This document shows positions 1-7,074 of a stretch of 10,264 bases of DNA, piece after piece; positions within the stretch are counted from its first letter, which is position 1, and each line of letters begins with the position of its first letter. This DNA is from Verrucomicrobia bacterium UBA1211 (lineage in GTDB: Bacteria > Verrucomicrobiota > Kiritimatiellia > RFP12 > UBA1067). Under the pieces are notes generated by a model that did no database searches, had not been told where the DNA came from, and saw nothing but the letters and a program-made list of their open reading frames with translations. Location of the stretch: the NCBI GenBank assembly GCA_002309585.1, contig DBXN01000030.1, positions 1 through 10,264 of the forward strand, written 5' to 3'. The position numbers and the translations under genes are program-made.

Positions 1-69
1 CGGCAAATACCAAACCGGCACGAAACGCGCAAATTCTTGCGATTCAATATGTTACGCCGTCAGAAACAC

Positions 70-102
70 AAAAAAACAGCGGCAAACGGCTCCGAAGAGC
101 CG
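70..102 (-). terminator. Intrinsic terminator of the ugpC-methyltransferase-LamG unit
   Basis: On the minus strand a 6-bp GC-rich stem (CGGCTC/GAGCCG, bases 87-92 and 97-102) closes a TTCG loop. The C(UUCG)G tetraloop is known to be unusually stable. It is followed by TTTGCCGCTG and then a run of seven T (bases 70-76). The T-run is not directly next to the stem, which weakens the call. The hairpin begins about 50 bases past the stop codon of the LamG/sialidase-like gene, where a transcript end is expected. No gene is visible between base 1 and the stop codon at 151. Confidence 0.6.
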
Positions 103-150
103 ACCGGAGACACACGCCCATCCCATCGCAACCCGCTCTCCGGCAGAATG

Positions 151-3100
151 TTACGGGGAAGTCAGGCGGACAGCCTGCGCCGTGGTGAGCGGGACATTGA
201 AGAACCGGACGGAACGGACGGCAGGAGCGGTTTTCGGATGACGGGCGGCAATTGAGCCGAAACCGCGCGGAATACGGCCCCAGCCTCTCGGCCGGAGGCC
301 TCCCCCATCGCGGAAACAGCCGTTGGAAACGACCGAGAGAACACCCGCCCGGAAATCGCAGATAAACGCGATCGCCTGGGTCCCGTCCAAAGAAAGGGCC
401 GATTCATCCGCCTGCCATGAGACGGCGCGGTCGCCGTCAAACAGTTCAATCTGCAAGACCGGCGCGTTCCGTCTGGAGACAAGCCGGACAATCCGCATTC
501 CCCGGTGTCCGTCCATCGTCGAAAACAGAACGCCCCCTTCCGTCGTCTCCCGCCCGGCAACCGTCAAGACGACCGACACGCCCCCCCGCATCTCACGGGC
601 GAAGGTTTCGGGCGTAGCCTCCTTCGGCAAGGCGGTTGAATCAGGCATCCCCTTCCCGAATCCGAACGGGACAGGGAACACCAGCAGCCGGTTCGCCGCA
701 TCAACCGCCACAATGCGTCCGCCGTCTGCCGTATCGAGCCAATCCAACGCCGTAAGCGTAGCCCCATAGCAGAACAGTTCCGGCTCCGACCAGACGATCC
801 GTTTCGACGCGTCCAACGTTCCGGTTGAGAGGAAAAGCGTATCGGTTTGTTCGGGATGTTCGCCGGAGACATTCGTGAAGAGCATCGAAAAGCGGTCCGC
901 GCCGGTCCGGAAGACACGGGGGGCGGCATGGCCGCACGGGATCGGACGGGTGGCGGCACCGCCGTATTCCATCCGTTCAGGCAGGCTCCAATGGACCCCT
1001 CCGTCACGGCTGAGCGACTGGGCGGGGTTACCGGCGGTTTGGAACACGCACAGCACCTCCGTATCATCCAACGCGACCAGCTGATGACGGTCCTGATCCA
1101 TTCCAAACTCGGGATGGCGGATGCCCCGATCCCCCTCGGGAAACATCTCGAATTTGATCAGATCGGGATTCCGTTCGTTCTGAAGCTGGCGGGTCCGGAC
1201 AACCCATCCCTCTTTCTCGTTGGCGGTCAGAGAGCCGATCTTCGTAAAGGCCAGCACCGTCTCCATCCCGACATCTACCGGCGTGGCCACGCTCCAGAAA
1301 CGGAACGGCTCGCCCCGCCACGGTTTACGCTTGTCGATATCGGTCAATCGCATCGGAATCCGGTACGCCTTTTCCGACCAGCTTTTCCCCTCGTCATCGG
1401 AATAGCGGAACGCCCACCACCCCTGCTGGCTGGCCTCACGCTCGATCTGTTCCGAATCGGGGAGCGACGGATCGTTCGGCTGGAGGAAAAACAGGTAAAG
1501 CCGTCCGAAGCGCGTCCGGTAGAGCGTCGCCCATGCGGCGTTGGGATCGATCGTAACCGGCGAAGCCGCCTGTCCCCCATCGATCCGGCAGAGCCGTGAA
1601 ACCACACGGGGCTTGGTTGTCTCATTCCACTCGGTCGTGACTGTCATGAAACGGTCGCCGGAAAGCATCGTCACGGCGGGATTGGCCTTGCTGTATTCCC
1701 CCGTGGTCAGGACATGGGCCGACCGGAGGTCGCGCGGATCGGGCGATTCGTCCGGCCGGCTGGCCGAAGGCTGTTCGGGTGACGCGCAGAGAAAGGCATC
1801 CGCCGCCAACGGTCCGTCCGAAACCCGCCAACCGCTCAGTTGGCCGACGAAGGAGTTGGAGTAGGACGGCCGGCCGCCCAGGAACAGCGTCGGGAACTGA
1901 TGCCGTTTATCCGCCCGTGACGGATTGAGAACCGTCCCCTGCCAAACCCCATCCAGAAAGAGAATCCACGCGCCGGCCTTTTCAACGCTCGGATCGCAGA
2001 CCAACGCGACATGGTGCCATTCCTGATCGCCCGACAGATCAACCTGGCGGAACGGCTTCTCAAACTGGAGATCGCCCCCCGAACTCACATTGTTGACATA
2101 GAGACTGAAACAGACCGCCCCTTCCGCATTGCGCCCGAGAAAGAGGGACCAGCCGTTGGTGTCATCCCGCGCGCCCGCGATCTGCCACGGCCGGCGGTCA
2201 TCGGGATCGCCCCGTTTCTTGAACCACCCCTCCACGGTGAACCCGCGCGTCCATTCGCAGAATGACCCAAGCCCGTCCGCCGCCAACAGGCTCCGCACCC
2301 CGATTCCGCCCGCAAACGTAAAACATCCGTTCCGCACCCATCCGCGCGGATCGTCCGGGATCGACCGGTCCGGATTCGGAATCCCGCCGAGATTCATCCC
2401 TTCCGAATAGGAGACCCCGCCATCCGCCCCGACAGTGAGCGCGAAACGGCTATCCCCCATTCGGTTCGCCAATCCCGTCGGATCGGCCGGCCCTCTCACC
2501 AGCGGCCAAAAGGCGACCGTCCGGGTCCGGCACGCATAGAGCGAGGCGGAGGATTCGACAACCCCCTGGGAAATCCGCCACAGATCCAACTCGCCATGGA
2601 ATCCGCCCATCTCCTCGATGTTGCCGAATGCGACACGTCCGCACTCCCTCAAGGCAGTATTCCCCGCCGCCGACGGCACGCCCGGATAGACTTGTCCATC
2701 CAGCCACACGCACCACCGGTCCGGTTCGCGGTGCGGATCAAACGTCAGCGCGATCGCGCGCCACGCCATCCGGCGCGAGCAATCGGCCTCCGGGAAATCG
2801 ATCCAGACCGGCGCCTGCCCGCCGCGATTGATTCTGACATAGGGCGTCACCCGCCCGTCATTCCGCCGGAGTCCGAACACCCATCCGCAATCGGCGCCAT
2901 ACACCTTGAAGAAGGGCCCCTCGCCAGTCACCTCATCGGATGTTCTGAACCACCCCTCCACGGTGAACGGCTGGACCAGATCCAAGAACCGGCCAACCCC
3001 TTCCGCCGCATATTCCAAGGGTGTCCGCCCGCCCTGCACATAGAGCGACCCGCGATTCCCCATCCGGCGAAGCGGGCGGTCCGTCTCGATGGCGGGCATC

Positions 3101-3291
3101 AGGCACTGGGCCTGCCGATAGGAAAGCGACTCCGGCTCCGATCCCGCAACCCGTTTCAGGGGCGCGCCGTCCTTCACCGCATTCGACCCGTCAAACCGTC
3201 CGTTCACACCGTCCATCCGCCAATAGGCGACGGTTTCCGCGCCCCCGGCGAACAGCGGCAGACAAGCGATCAGAAAAAACCACACGCGCAT
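151..3291 (-). CDS. Secreted LamG / sialidase-like propeller protein
   Basis: Large exported protein (1046 residues), probably binding or cleaving glycans at the cell surface or outside the cell; the substrate is unknown. The start at 3291 is chosen because GGGAGGA sits 7 bases upstream and the signal peptide (Arg2, hydrophobic 3-14, AGGA at 15-18) then begins at Met1; an in-frame ATG at 3312 has no such site. Residues about 20-243 and 258-491 are two related LamG (concanavalin A-like) units. Each opens with TVAYWRMD or TVAFWPLV, carries the same core FTVEGWF (109-115 and 351-357) and closes with a WRxS strand. Residues about 525-880 look like a BNR/sialidase beta-propeller with two Asp-boxes (SDDEGKSW 631-638, SRDGGVHW 761-768). 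Residues about 900-1038 resemble a third LamG-like fold. I cannot place the sialidase arginine triad, so enzyme activity is unproven. It is the last gene of a three-gene unit, 4 bases after the methyltransferase stop. Confidence 0.85.
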   Translation of the reverse strand: MRVWFFLIACLPLFAGGAETVAYWRMDGVNGRFDGSNAVKDGAPLKRVAGSEPESLSYRQAQCLMPAIETDRPLRRMGNRGSLYVQGGRTPLEYAAEGVGRFLDLVQPFTVEGWFRTSDEVTGEGPFFKVYGADCGWVFGLRRNDGRVTPYVRINRGGQAPVWIDFPEADCSRRMAWRAIALTFDPHREPDRWCVWLDGQVYPGVPSAAGNTALRECGRVAFGNIEEMGGFHGELDLWRISQGVVESSASLYACRTRTVAFWPLVRGPADPTGLANRMGDSRFALTVGADGGVSYSEGMNLGGIPNPDRSIPDDPRGWVRNGCFTFAGGIGVRSLLAADGLGSFCEWTRGFTVEGWFKKRGDPDDRRPWQIAGARDDTNGWSLFLGRNAEGAVCFSLYVNNVSSGGDLQFEKPFRQVDLSGDQEWHHVALVCDPSVEKAGAWILFLDGVWQGTVLNPSRADKRHQFPTLFLGGRPSYSNSFVGQLSGWRVSDGPLAADAFLCASPEQPSASRPDESPDPRDLRSAHVLTTGEYSKANPAVTMLSGDRFMTVTTEWNETTKPRVVSRLCRIDGGQAASPVTIDPNAAWATLYRTRFGRLYLFFLQPNDPSLPDSEQIEREASQQGWWAFRYSDDEGKSWSEKAYRIPMRLTDIDKRKPWRGEPFRFWSVATPVDVGMETVLAFTKIGSLTANEKEGWVVRTRQLQNERNPDLIKFEMFPEGDRGIRHPEFGMDQDRHQLVALDDTEVLCVFQTAGNPAQSLSRDGGVHWSLPERMEYGGAATRPIPCGHAAPRVFRTGADRFSMLFTNVSGEHPEQTDTLFLSTGTLDASKRIVWSEPELFCYGATLTALDWLDTADGGRIVAVDAANRLLVFPVPFGFGKGMPDSTALPKEATPETFAREMRGGVSVVLTVAGRETTEGGVLFSTMDGHRGMRIVRLVSRRNAPVLQIELFDGDRAVSWQADESALSLDGTQAIAFICDFRAGVLSVVSNGCFRDGGGLRPRGWGRIPRGFGSIAARHPKTAPAVRSVRFFNVPLTTAQAVRLTSP

Positions 3292-3295
3292 CGCG

Positions 3296-4105
3296 CTATC
3301 CTCCCAAAACATCCCCGCCCCCTTTCCGGCCGATGAGGATCACCGTTGACGGCACACGGTCGAGTTGCCCACCGTGATCCGCCCAGTCGTCGCTGGTGTA
3401 GGGAGCCGAACGGACCGCCTTCGGCTCGGCGAGCGCGGTCACCTCCAGCCCCGCCGCGCGGAACCAGGCGAACCAGGACGAAACCGGATATGCGCGTGAG
3501 ATGACACGGCACCCGTTGTCGTCACGGACATCATCCGGCGGCTCGAAATAATCGGTCAGGAATTGGCCGTCATACACCTGCCCGTCATCATCCTCCACCA
3601 TGCCGGTAACCCAGCTGCCGTTGTAGAGCGGATGGACCGTGGAAACCATCACATGGCCGCCCGGCCGGAGGAAGGAGGCCATCGTCTTGATGATCCGGCC
3701 GGGACGCTGCACGAACTCCAGCGCGTGTGACGAGTGGATGAAATCGAACCGCTGGCCGTGACAATACAGATGGAACCGCTCAATCGGGCTCCGTACCAGC
3801 CGGACATCGACCGCTTCACGCGCCACGAGCGCCGCCGCGTGGGCCAACTGGTTCTTGGAGACATCCATCGCCACGCAATGGAGGCCCTGTTTCGCGAGCC
3901 AAACGCTGTTCTGGGCCGCACCGCACCCCAGTTCCAAAGCCGTCATCCCTGCCGTCAAAGGCGGCAGGAGCCGAAGCCGGCGCTCTCCCGGAATCTGCGG
4001 TCCGTAATGGAAATCCCGGCACGAAATCCGCGTGATCGCCTGGTACGTATCGGCAAGGGCATCCCAATAGGCACACTCGTCATGCGTTTTAATCCGCTCC
4101 GCCAT
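3296..4105 (-). CDS. Class I SAM-dependent methyltransferase
   Basis: Predicted soluble methyltransferase of 269 residues, typical for the class I Rossmann-fold family. Motif I, which binds S-adenosylmethionine, is LELGCGAAQN at 57-66. The acidic residue of motif II is Asp81 (VAMDVS). A post-motif strand FDFIHSSHALEFV (120-132) and LRPGGHVMVS (146-155) match the usual motif IV and V regions. The substrate cannot be read from the sequence; small-molecule, lipid or quinone targets are all possible. The ATG at 4105 has AAAGGGG about 7 bases upstream. The gene lies 45 bases after the ABC ATPase stop and 4 bases before the start of the exported LamG protein, so all three are probably co-transcribed. 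No signal peptide or membrane segment is seen. Confidence 0.85.
   Translation of the reverse strand: MAERIKTHDECAYWDALADTYQAITRISCRDFHYGPQIPGERRLRLLPPLTAGMTALELGCGAAQNSVWLAKQGLHCVAMDVSKNQLAHAAALVAREAVDVRLVRSPIERFHLYCHGQRFDFIHSSHALEFVQRPGRIIKTMASFLRPGGHVMVSTVHPLYNGSWVTGMVEDDDGQVYDGQFLTDYFEPPDDVRDDNGCRVISRAYPVSSWFAWFRAAGLEVTALAEPKAVRSAPYTSDDWADHGGQLDRVPSTVILIGRKGGGDVLGG
3299..3305 (-). promoter_or_regulatory. Shine-Dalgarno deciding the LamG gene start
   Basis: GGGAGGA on the minus strand, 7 bases upstream of the ATG at 3291. It lies inside the last codons of the upstream methyltransferase gene (Gly-Gly before the TAG stop). This favours the 3291 start over the in-frame ATG at 3312 and points to translational coupling of the two genes. 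Confidence 0.75.
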
Positions 4106-4150
4106 TCAACAGCCCCTTTCCTGTCTGAACATGGAACCCCGCACCCATCC

Positions 4151-5248
4151 TCAGCACCGTTCCCCGGTTGCGCCATCGAACAGCGAAATACCCGATGCGC
4201 CGAGCATGAGGGCCAGCGGCTGACCGGGAAGGAACACAGGGTCGGGAGCCATCCGGGCGATGACGGGCGTCCCGTCCTCCAGCACCAGATGCACGTCGGT
4301 CTCGGCGCCCATCGGCTCGACCACATCGATCACGCCCGTCACCATCGCCGTCTCCTCCGGCGCCGCGACACGCAGCGTCTCGGGCCGGAACCCCGCAATG
4401 ACGGACTGTCCCTCCGGCAACCGGAACCATCGCGCCGACTCCTCCGTCCGCGGAAGCGGGAACCGTGCGGAAGCCGACTGGAAAAGAAGACGATCCCCGT
4501 CATGGCGCAACGTCCCGGTCAGCATGTTCATCGGAGGCGTCCCGATGAATCCCGCCACAAAGCGGTTGGCGGGCCGACGGTAGACCTCCAGCGGCGGCGC
4601 GGCCTGCTGGATCCGGCCCTCATTCATCACGACGATCCGATCCCCCATCGTCATCGCCTCGACCTGATCGTGCGTGACATAGATCATCGTCGCCCGCAAC
4701 TGACGGTGCAGCCGACGGATCTCCGTGCGCATCTCCACACGCATCTTGGCGTCGAGATTCGAAAGCGGCTCGTCGAAAAGAAAGACCTTCGGTTTCCTGA
4801 CGATCGCGCGGCCAACCGCCACCCGCTGGCGCTGGCCGCCGGAAAGCTGTTTCGGCAGACGCTTCAGATAGTCCACCAGCCCCAGCGTCTCCGCCGTCTC
4901 CCGGACCCGCTGATCGATCTCCCTGCGGGGCAATCCGCGCAATTTCAATCCGAACGCCATGTTGTCATAGACCGTCATGTGCGGATAGAGCGCGTAATTC
5001 TGGAAAACCATCGCGATGTCCCGGTCTTTGGGCGGCACGCCGTTCATCTCCACGCCATCGATCTCCAACGTCCCGGAAGAGATCTCCTCCAATCCCGCCA
5101 CCATCCGCAACGTGGTTGACTTCCCGCAGCCGGACGGGCCCACCAGCACCAGAAACTCGCCATCGGGAATCTCTAGGGAGAACCGGTCAACCGCCAGTCC
5201 CCCCTTCGCGTAACGCTTGGATACCTCTGTCAAACGCACATCCGCCAT
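4151..5248 (-). CDS. ugpC: Sugar ABC transporter ATPase, UgpC/MsmK/MalK family
   Basis: ATP-hydrolysing subunit of a carbohydrate-uptake (CUT1-type) ABC transporter, 365 residues, the usual length for this family. All nucleotide-binding motifs are intact: Walker A GPSGCGKST (37-45), Q-loop Gln83 (VFQNYALYPHMTV), signature LSGGQ (135-139), Walker B VFLFDEP (155-161), D-loop SNLD (163-166) and the H-loop in VTHDQVEAMT (His193). Residues about 235-360 form the C-terminal TOBE/MalK-like regulatory region. The ATG at 5248 has GAGGGA 5 bases upstream. No permease or periplasmic binding protein lies in the window. Related MsmK-type ATPases are known to serve several transporters, so this copy may work with permeases encoded elsewhere. 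The glycerol-phosphate specificity implied by the name ugpC is not supported; the symbol marks the family. It is first in the unit with the methyltransferase and the exported LamG protein. Confidence 0.93.
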   Translation of the reverse strand: MADVRLTEVSKRYAKGGLAVDRFSLEIPDGEFLVLVGPSGCGKSTTLRMVAGLEEISSGTLEIDGVEMNGVPPKDRDIAMVFQNYALYPHMTVYDNMAFGLKLRGLPRREIDQRVRETAETLGLVDYLKRLPKQLSGGQRQRVAVGRAIVRKPKVFLFDEPLSNLDAKMRVEMRTEIRRLHRQLRATMIYVTHDQVEAMTMGDRIVVMNEGRIQQAAPPLEVYRRPANRFVAGFIGTPPMNMLTGTLRHDGDRLLFQSASARFPLPRTEESARWFRLPEGQSVIAGFRPETLRVAAPEETAMVTGVIDVVEPMGAETDVHLVLEDGTPVIARMAPDPVFLPGQPLALMLGASGISLFDGATGERC

Positions 5249-5290
5249 CTCGTTCCCTCACGCCGACCATGCTTTTCTGTTAATAAGCGA

Positions 5291-5319
5291 AATATAGCAG
5301 GTTCTGACGGAGGGCGCAA
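5291..5319 (-). promoter_or_regulatory. Candidate promoter for the ugpC unit
   Basis: On the minus strand, TTGCGC (5314-5319, 3 of 6 to the -35 consensus) and TATATT (5291-5296, 5 of 6 to the -10 consensus) are separated by exactly 17 bases. They lie about 43 bases upstream of the ugpC ATG. The -10 box is good and the -35 box weak. Consensus matching in an organism of unknown sigma preference is only suggestive. Confidence 0.4.
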
Positions 5320-5398
5320 CAGTGAATTCGAATCCGCGGGGTCGCCGTATCCGCGCCATTCACCGCCGACATCCATGATGGGTGAAACCAACTCTTTT

Positions 5399-5455
5399 AA
5401 ACAACTTCTCTTGTCCACGCGGGCGAGTTAGCCCGCGTTCCGTTTTAAGTTGTTT
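5399..5455. repeat. Nested inverted repeat between ugpC and sir2
   Basis: Two perfect inverted repeats share one centre. The inner arms are ACGCGGGC (5417-5424) and GCCCGCGT (5431-5438), an 8-bp stem around GAGTTA. The outer arms are AAACAACTT (5399-5407) and AAGTTGTTT (5447-5455), 9 bp, separated from the inner stem by 9 and 8 unpaired bases. On the plus strand T-rich sequence follows each stem (TTTT at 5443-5446, TTTTT at 5453-5457), so it could act as a rightward terminator or insulator. No gene reads into it from the left, so a protein-binding site or small mobile-repeat remnant is also possible. The rest of the 5249-5531 gap holds the two candidate promoters and a weak TTCACC/GGTGAA pair at 5359-5386. 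Confidence 0.6.
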
Positions 5456-5471
5456 TTACCCGTTGTTTTGG

Positions 5472-5501
5472 TTGTTTTCCAATCCCCGAAACTGCTATGA
5501 T
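5472..5501 (+). promoter_or_regulatory. Candidate promoter for sir2-tatD
   Basis: TATGAT (5496-5501, 5 of 6 to consensus) is preceded by TG at 5493-5494, giving an extended -10 element. A weak TTGTTT (5472-5477) lies 18 bases upstream as the -35. The start codon is 30 bases past the -10, leaving room for a short leader with a clear ribosome binding site. The nested inverted repeat ends 16 bases upstream of the -35. Confidence 0.45.
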
Positions 5502-5531
5502 TCTCCCACACATTCGATGAGGAGAACAGGC

Positions 5532-6311
5532 ATGGACACCCAACTTTCCGAAGTGATCGGTTTTCTCTTTGACGCGCGCAAGGTCGCCATTTTCACGGGG
5601 GCCGGCGTTTCAACCCTGTGCGGCATTCCGGATTTCCGCGGTCCGCAGGGACTTTACAAGCAGCCCGACGCTGAACGCATTTTTGACATCGACTGGTTCA
5701 TCCGCGATCCCTCCATCTATTACAACGGATGCCGTGAACTGGTTTACGGCCTTAAGAACTACAAGCCGGGACCCGTCCATACGGCGATCGTGGCGTTGGA
5801 AAAGGCGGGGTTTGTCCAAGGCGTCATCACGCAAAACATCGACATGCTCCACCAGGCCGCCGGTTCGAAAAACGTCTATGAGGTCCACGGTTCCCCCATC
5901 CGCCACCACTGTTTCAAATGCGGCCGGGAAGCGTCATTCCTGGAGGTCTGCAAGATGCTGGAAACCCAGCCGGTCGCACGGTGCGAGGTCTGCGGCGGCC
6001 CTTACAAGCCCGACATCACCTTCTTCGGCGAGATGCTCCCCGAAACCGCTTTCCGCAAGGCCACCGAACTGGCGGAGAGCGCGGATCTGATGGTTGTCCT
6101 GGGTTCCTCCCTCACCGTCCAGCCCGCCGCATCGATCCCCATGATCACGGTCCGGAAAGGCGGACGGCTGCTGATCGTCAACGGCCAGCCCACCCCGCTC
6201 GACCGTTACGCGTCGGCCCGCTCCGACGATCTGCTGGCCTTCGCGGAAGCGGTCCACGCGACCTGCGCCAAACTCGCCCAGCCCGCATCGGAAGCGAACG
6301 GCCATGTTTGA
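5532..6311 (+). CDS. cobB: NAD-dependent protein deacetylase, Sir2 family (class U-like)
   Basis: Sirtuin of 259 residues that removes acyl groups from lysines using NAD+, releasing nicotinamide and O-acyl-ADP-ribose; cytoplasmic. NAD-binding motifs are GAGVST (23-28) and GIPDFRG (31-37). QNIDMLH (101-107) and the catalytic His119 (EVHGS) are present, and four zinc ligands Cys127, Cys130, Cys151 and Cys154 are spaced as usual. GSSLTV (191-196) and IVN (215-217) complete the pocket. Segments such as FDIDWF and MITVRKGGRLLIVN closely recall Thermotoga maritima Sir2 from memory, a class U deacetylase. The YxxR motif of SIRT5-type desuccinylases is not seen. Cys30 replaces the common Ser in GAGxSxxSGIPDFRG. 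The ATG at 5532 is chosen because AGGAG lies 7 bases upstream; an in-frame ATG at 5382 would add 50 residues unlike any sirtuin N-terminus. It overlaps the TatD gene by 8 bases. The symbol cobB is the general bacterial name. Confidence 0.95.
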   Translation: MDTQLSEVIGFLFDARKVAIFTGAGVSTLCGIPDFRGPQGLYKQPDAERIFDIDWFIRDPSIYYNGCRELVYGLKNYKPGPVHTAIVALEKAGFVQGVITQNIDMLHQAAGSKNVYEVHGSPIRHHCFKCGREASFLEVCKMLETQPVARCEVCGGPYKPDITFFGEMLPETAFRKATELAESADLMVVLGSSLTVQPAASIPMITVRKGGRLLIVNGQPTPLDRYASARSDDLLAFAEAVHATCAKLAQPASEANGHV

Positions 6312-7074
6312 CACCCACGCGCATTTTGAGGGGTCGCCGCTAGAGACCGAGACGGTCCTCCGCCACGCGGCGGAAGCGGGCGTCACGGCGATTGTGGCGG
6401 TCGGGGGAAGCCCGGCCCTCAACGCGGGCGCGATCGCGGCGGCCGCCGCCCATCCGGAATCGGTCCGGGTCGCCATCGGGTTCGACCGCGACCAGGCGAC
6501 CGCCGCCGACCCGGAGGTCTGGTGCGAGACGCTCTGGATGCTGGTCCGAGATCAGGGCATCAAACCGGCCGCCATCGGGGAGATCGGCCTGGATTACCAC
6601 TACGCGCGGGAGACGCGGCACGAGCAGTGCGCCCTTTTTGCCGCGCAGCTCCGCCTTGCCGATGAATGGGGCTTGCCGGTCTCCATCCACACACGGGAAG
6701 CCGACGATGACACGCTCCGCATCCTTGACGAGGCACCGTGGCGACAGGACCATCCCCGCGGCGTGATCCACTGCTTCACCGGCGACGCCCCCTTCGCGCA
6801 AGCGCTTGTCGCACGCGGGTTCGCCATCAGTTTCAGCGGAATCGTCACCTTTCGAAATGCCGATCCGCTTCGCGCGGTGGCCGCCACGATTCCCGAGGAC
6901 CGTCTTCTGATCGAGACCGACTCGCCCTTCCTCGCGCCCGTCCCCAAACGGGGCGAACGGAATGAGCCGGCCTACGTCCGTTATGTCGCCCAGTGTCTGG
7001 CGGATGTCAGGAAAACCTCGCTCGCGGCGATTGACGCCTGCACAACCCGCAACGCCCAGATGATTTTCGGTTAA
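6304..7074 (+). CDS. TatD-family metal-dependent hydrolase (DNase)
   Basis: TIM-barrel hydrolase of 256 residues, the normal family length. Characterised members (TatD, YcfH, YjjV) are metal-dependent nucleases; TatD itself acts as a 3'-5' exonuclease and, despite its name, is not needed for Tat export. The metal ligands are all visible: the HxH pair His5/His7 (THAHF), Glu93 (GEIGLD), His129 (SIHTR), His156 (GVIHCFTGD) and Asp206 (IETDSPFLAP). The late signature RGERNEP is at 216-222. The ATG lies inside the last codons of the sirtuin gene, shifted by one frame, with an 8-base overlap and no clear separate ribosome site, so translation is probably coupled. The 3' end overlaps the convergent ruvB by 4 bases. 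Which TatD paralog it is cannot be told from this sequence. Confidence 0.93.
   Translation: MFDTHAHFEGSPLETETVLRHAAEAGVTAIVAVGGSPALNAGAIAAAAAHPESVRVAIGFDRDQATAADPEVWCETLWMLVRDQGIKPAAIGEIGLDYHYARETRHEQCALFAAQLRLADEWGLPVSIHTREADDDTLRILDEAPWRQDHPRGVIHCFTGDAPFAQALVARGFAISFSGIVTFRNADPLRAVAATIPEDRLLIETDSPFLAPVPKRGERNEPAYVRYVAQCLADVRKTSLAAIDACTTRNAQMIFG

Noticed and set aside
37..255. Small plus-strand open frame of 72 codons
   Set aside because: Overlaps the 3' end of the LamG gene and its terminator, has no convincing ribosome site and a low-complexity polar product.
1350..1370. YRIP tetrapeptide (residues 643-646) as the sialidase F/YRIP active-site motif
   Set aside because: In true sialidases this motif precedes the first Asp-box; here it follows one directly, so it is probably the strand after the box.
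847..1599. Plus-strand open frame (250 codons) inside the LamG gene, and a similar one at 2596-3336
   Set aside because: No domain and atypical composition; the minus-strand protein is continuous with clear domains.
3262..3291. Possible lipobox LIAC (residues 7-10) in the LamG protein signal peptide
   Set aside because: The Cys lies too near the N-terminus, after only four hydrophobic residues and the Leu; a signal peptidase I site near AGGA fits better.
3734..5119. Long plus-strand open frame (461 codons) opposite ugpC and the methyltransferase
   Set aside because: Its product is rich in Arg, His and Pro with no recognisable domain, and both minus-strand genes beneath it have intact motifs. 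It reflects GC-rich codon use.
5382..5531. Longer N-terminus for the sirtuin
   Set aside because: It would add 50 residues across the inverted repeat and promoter; the 5532 start has a good ribosome site and the normal family length.
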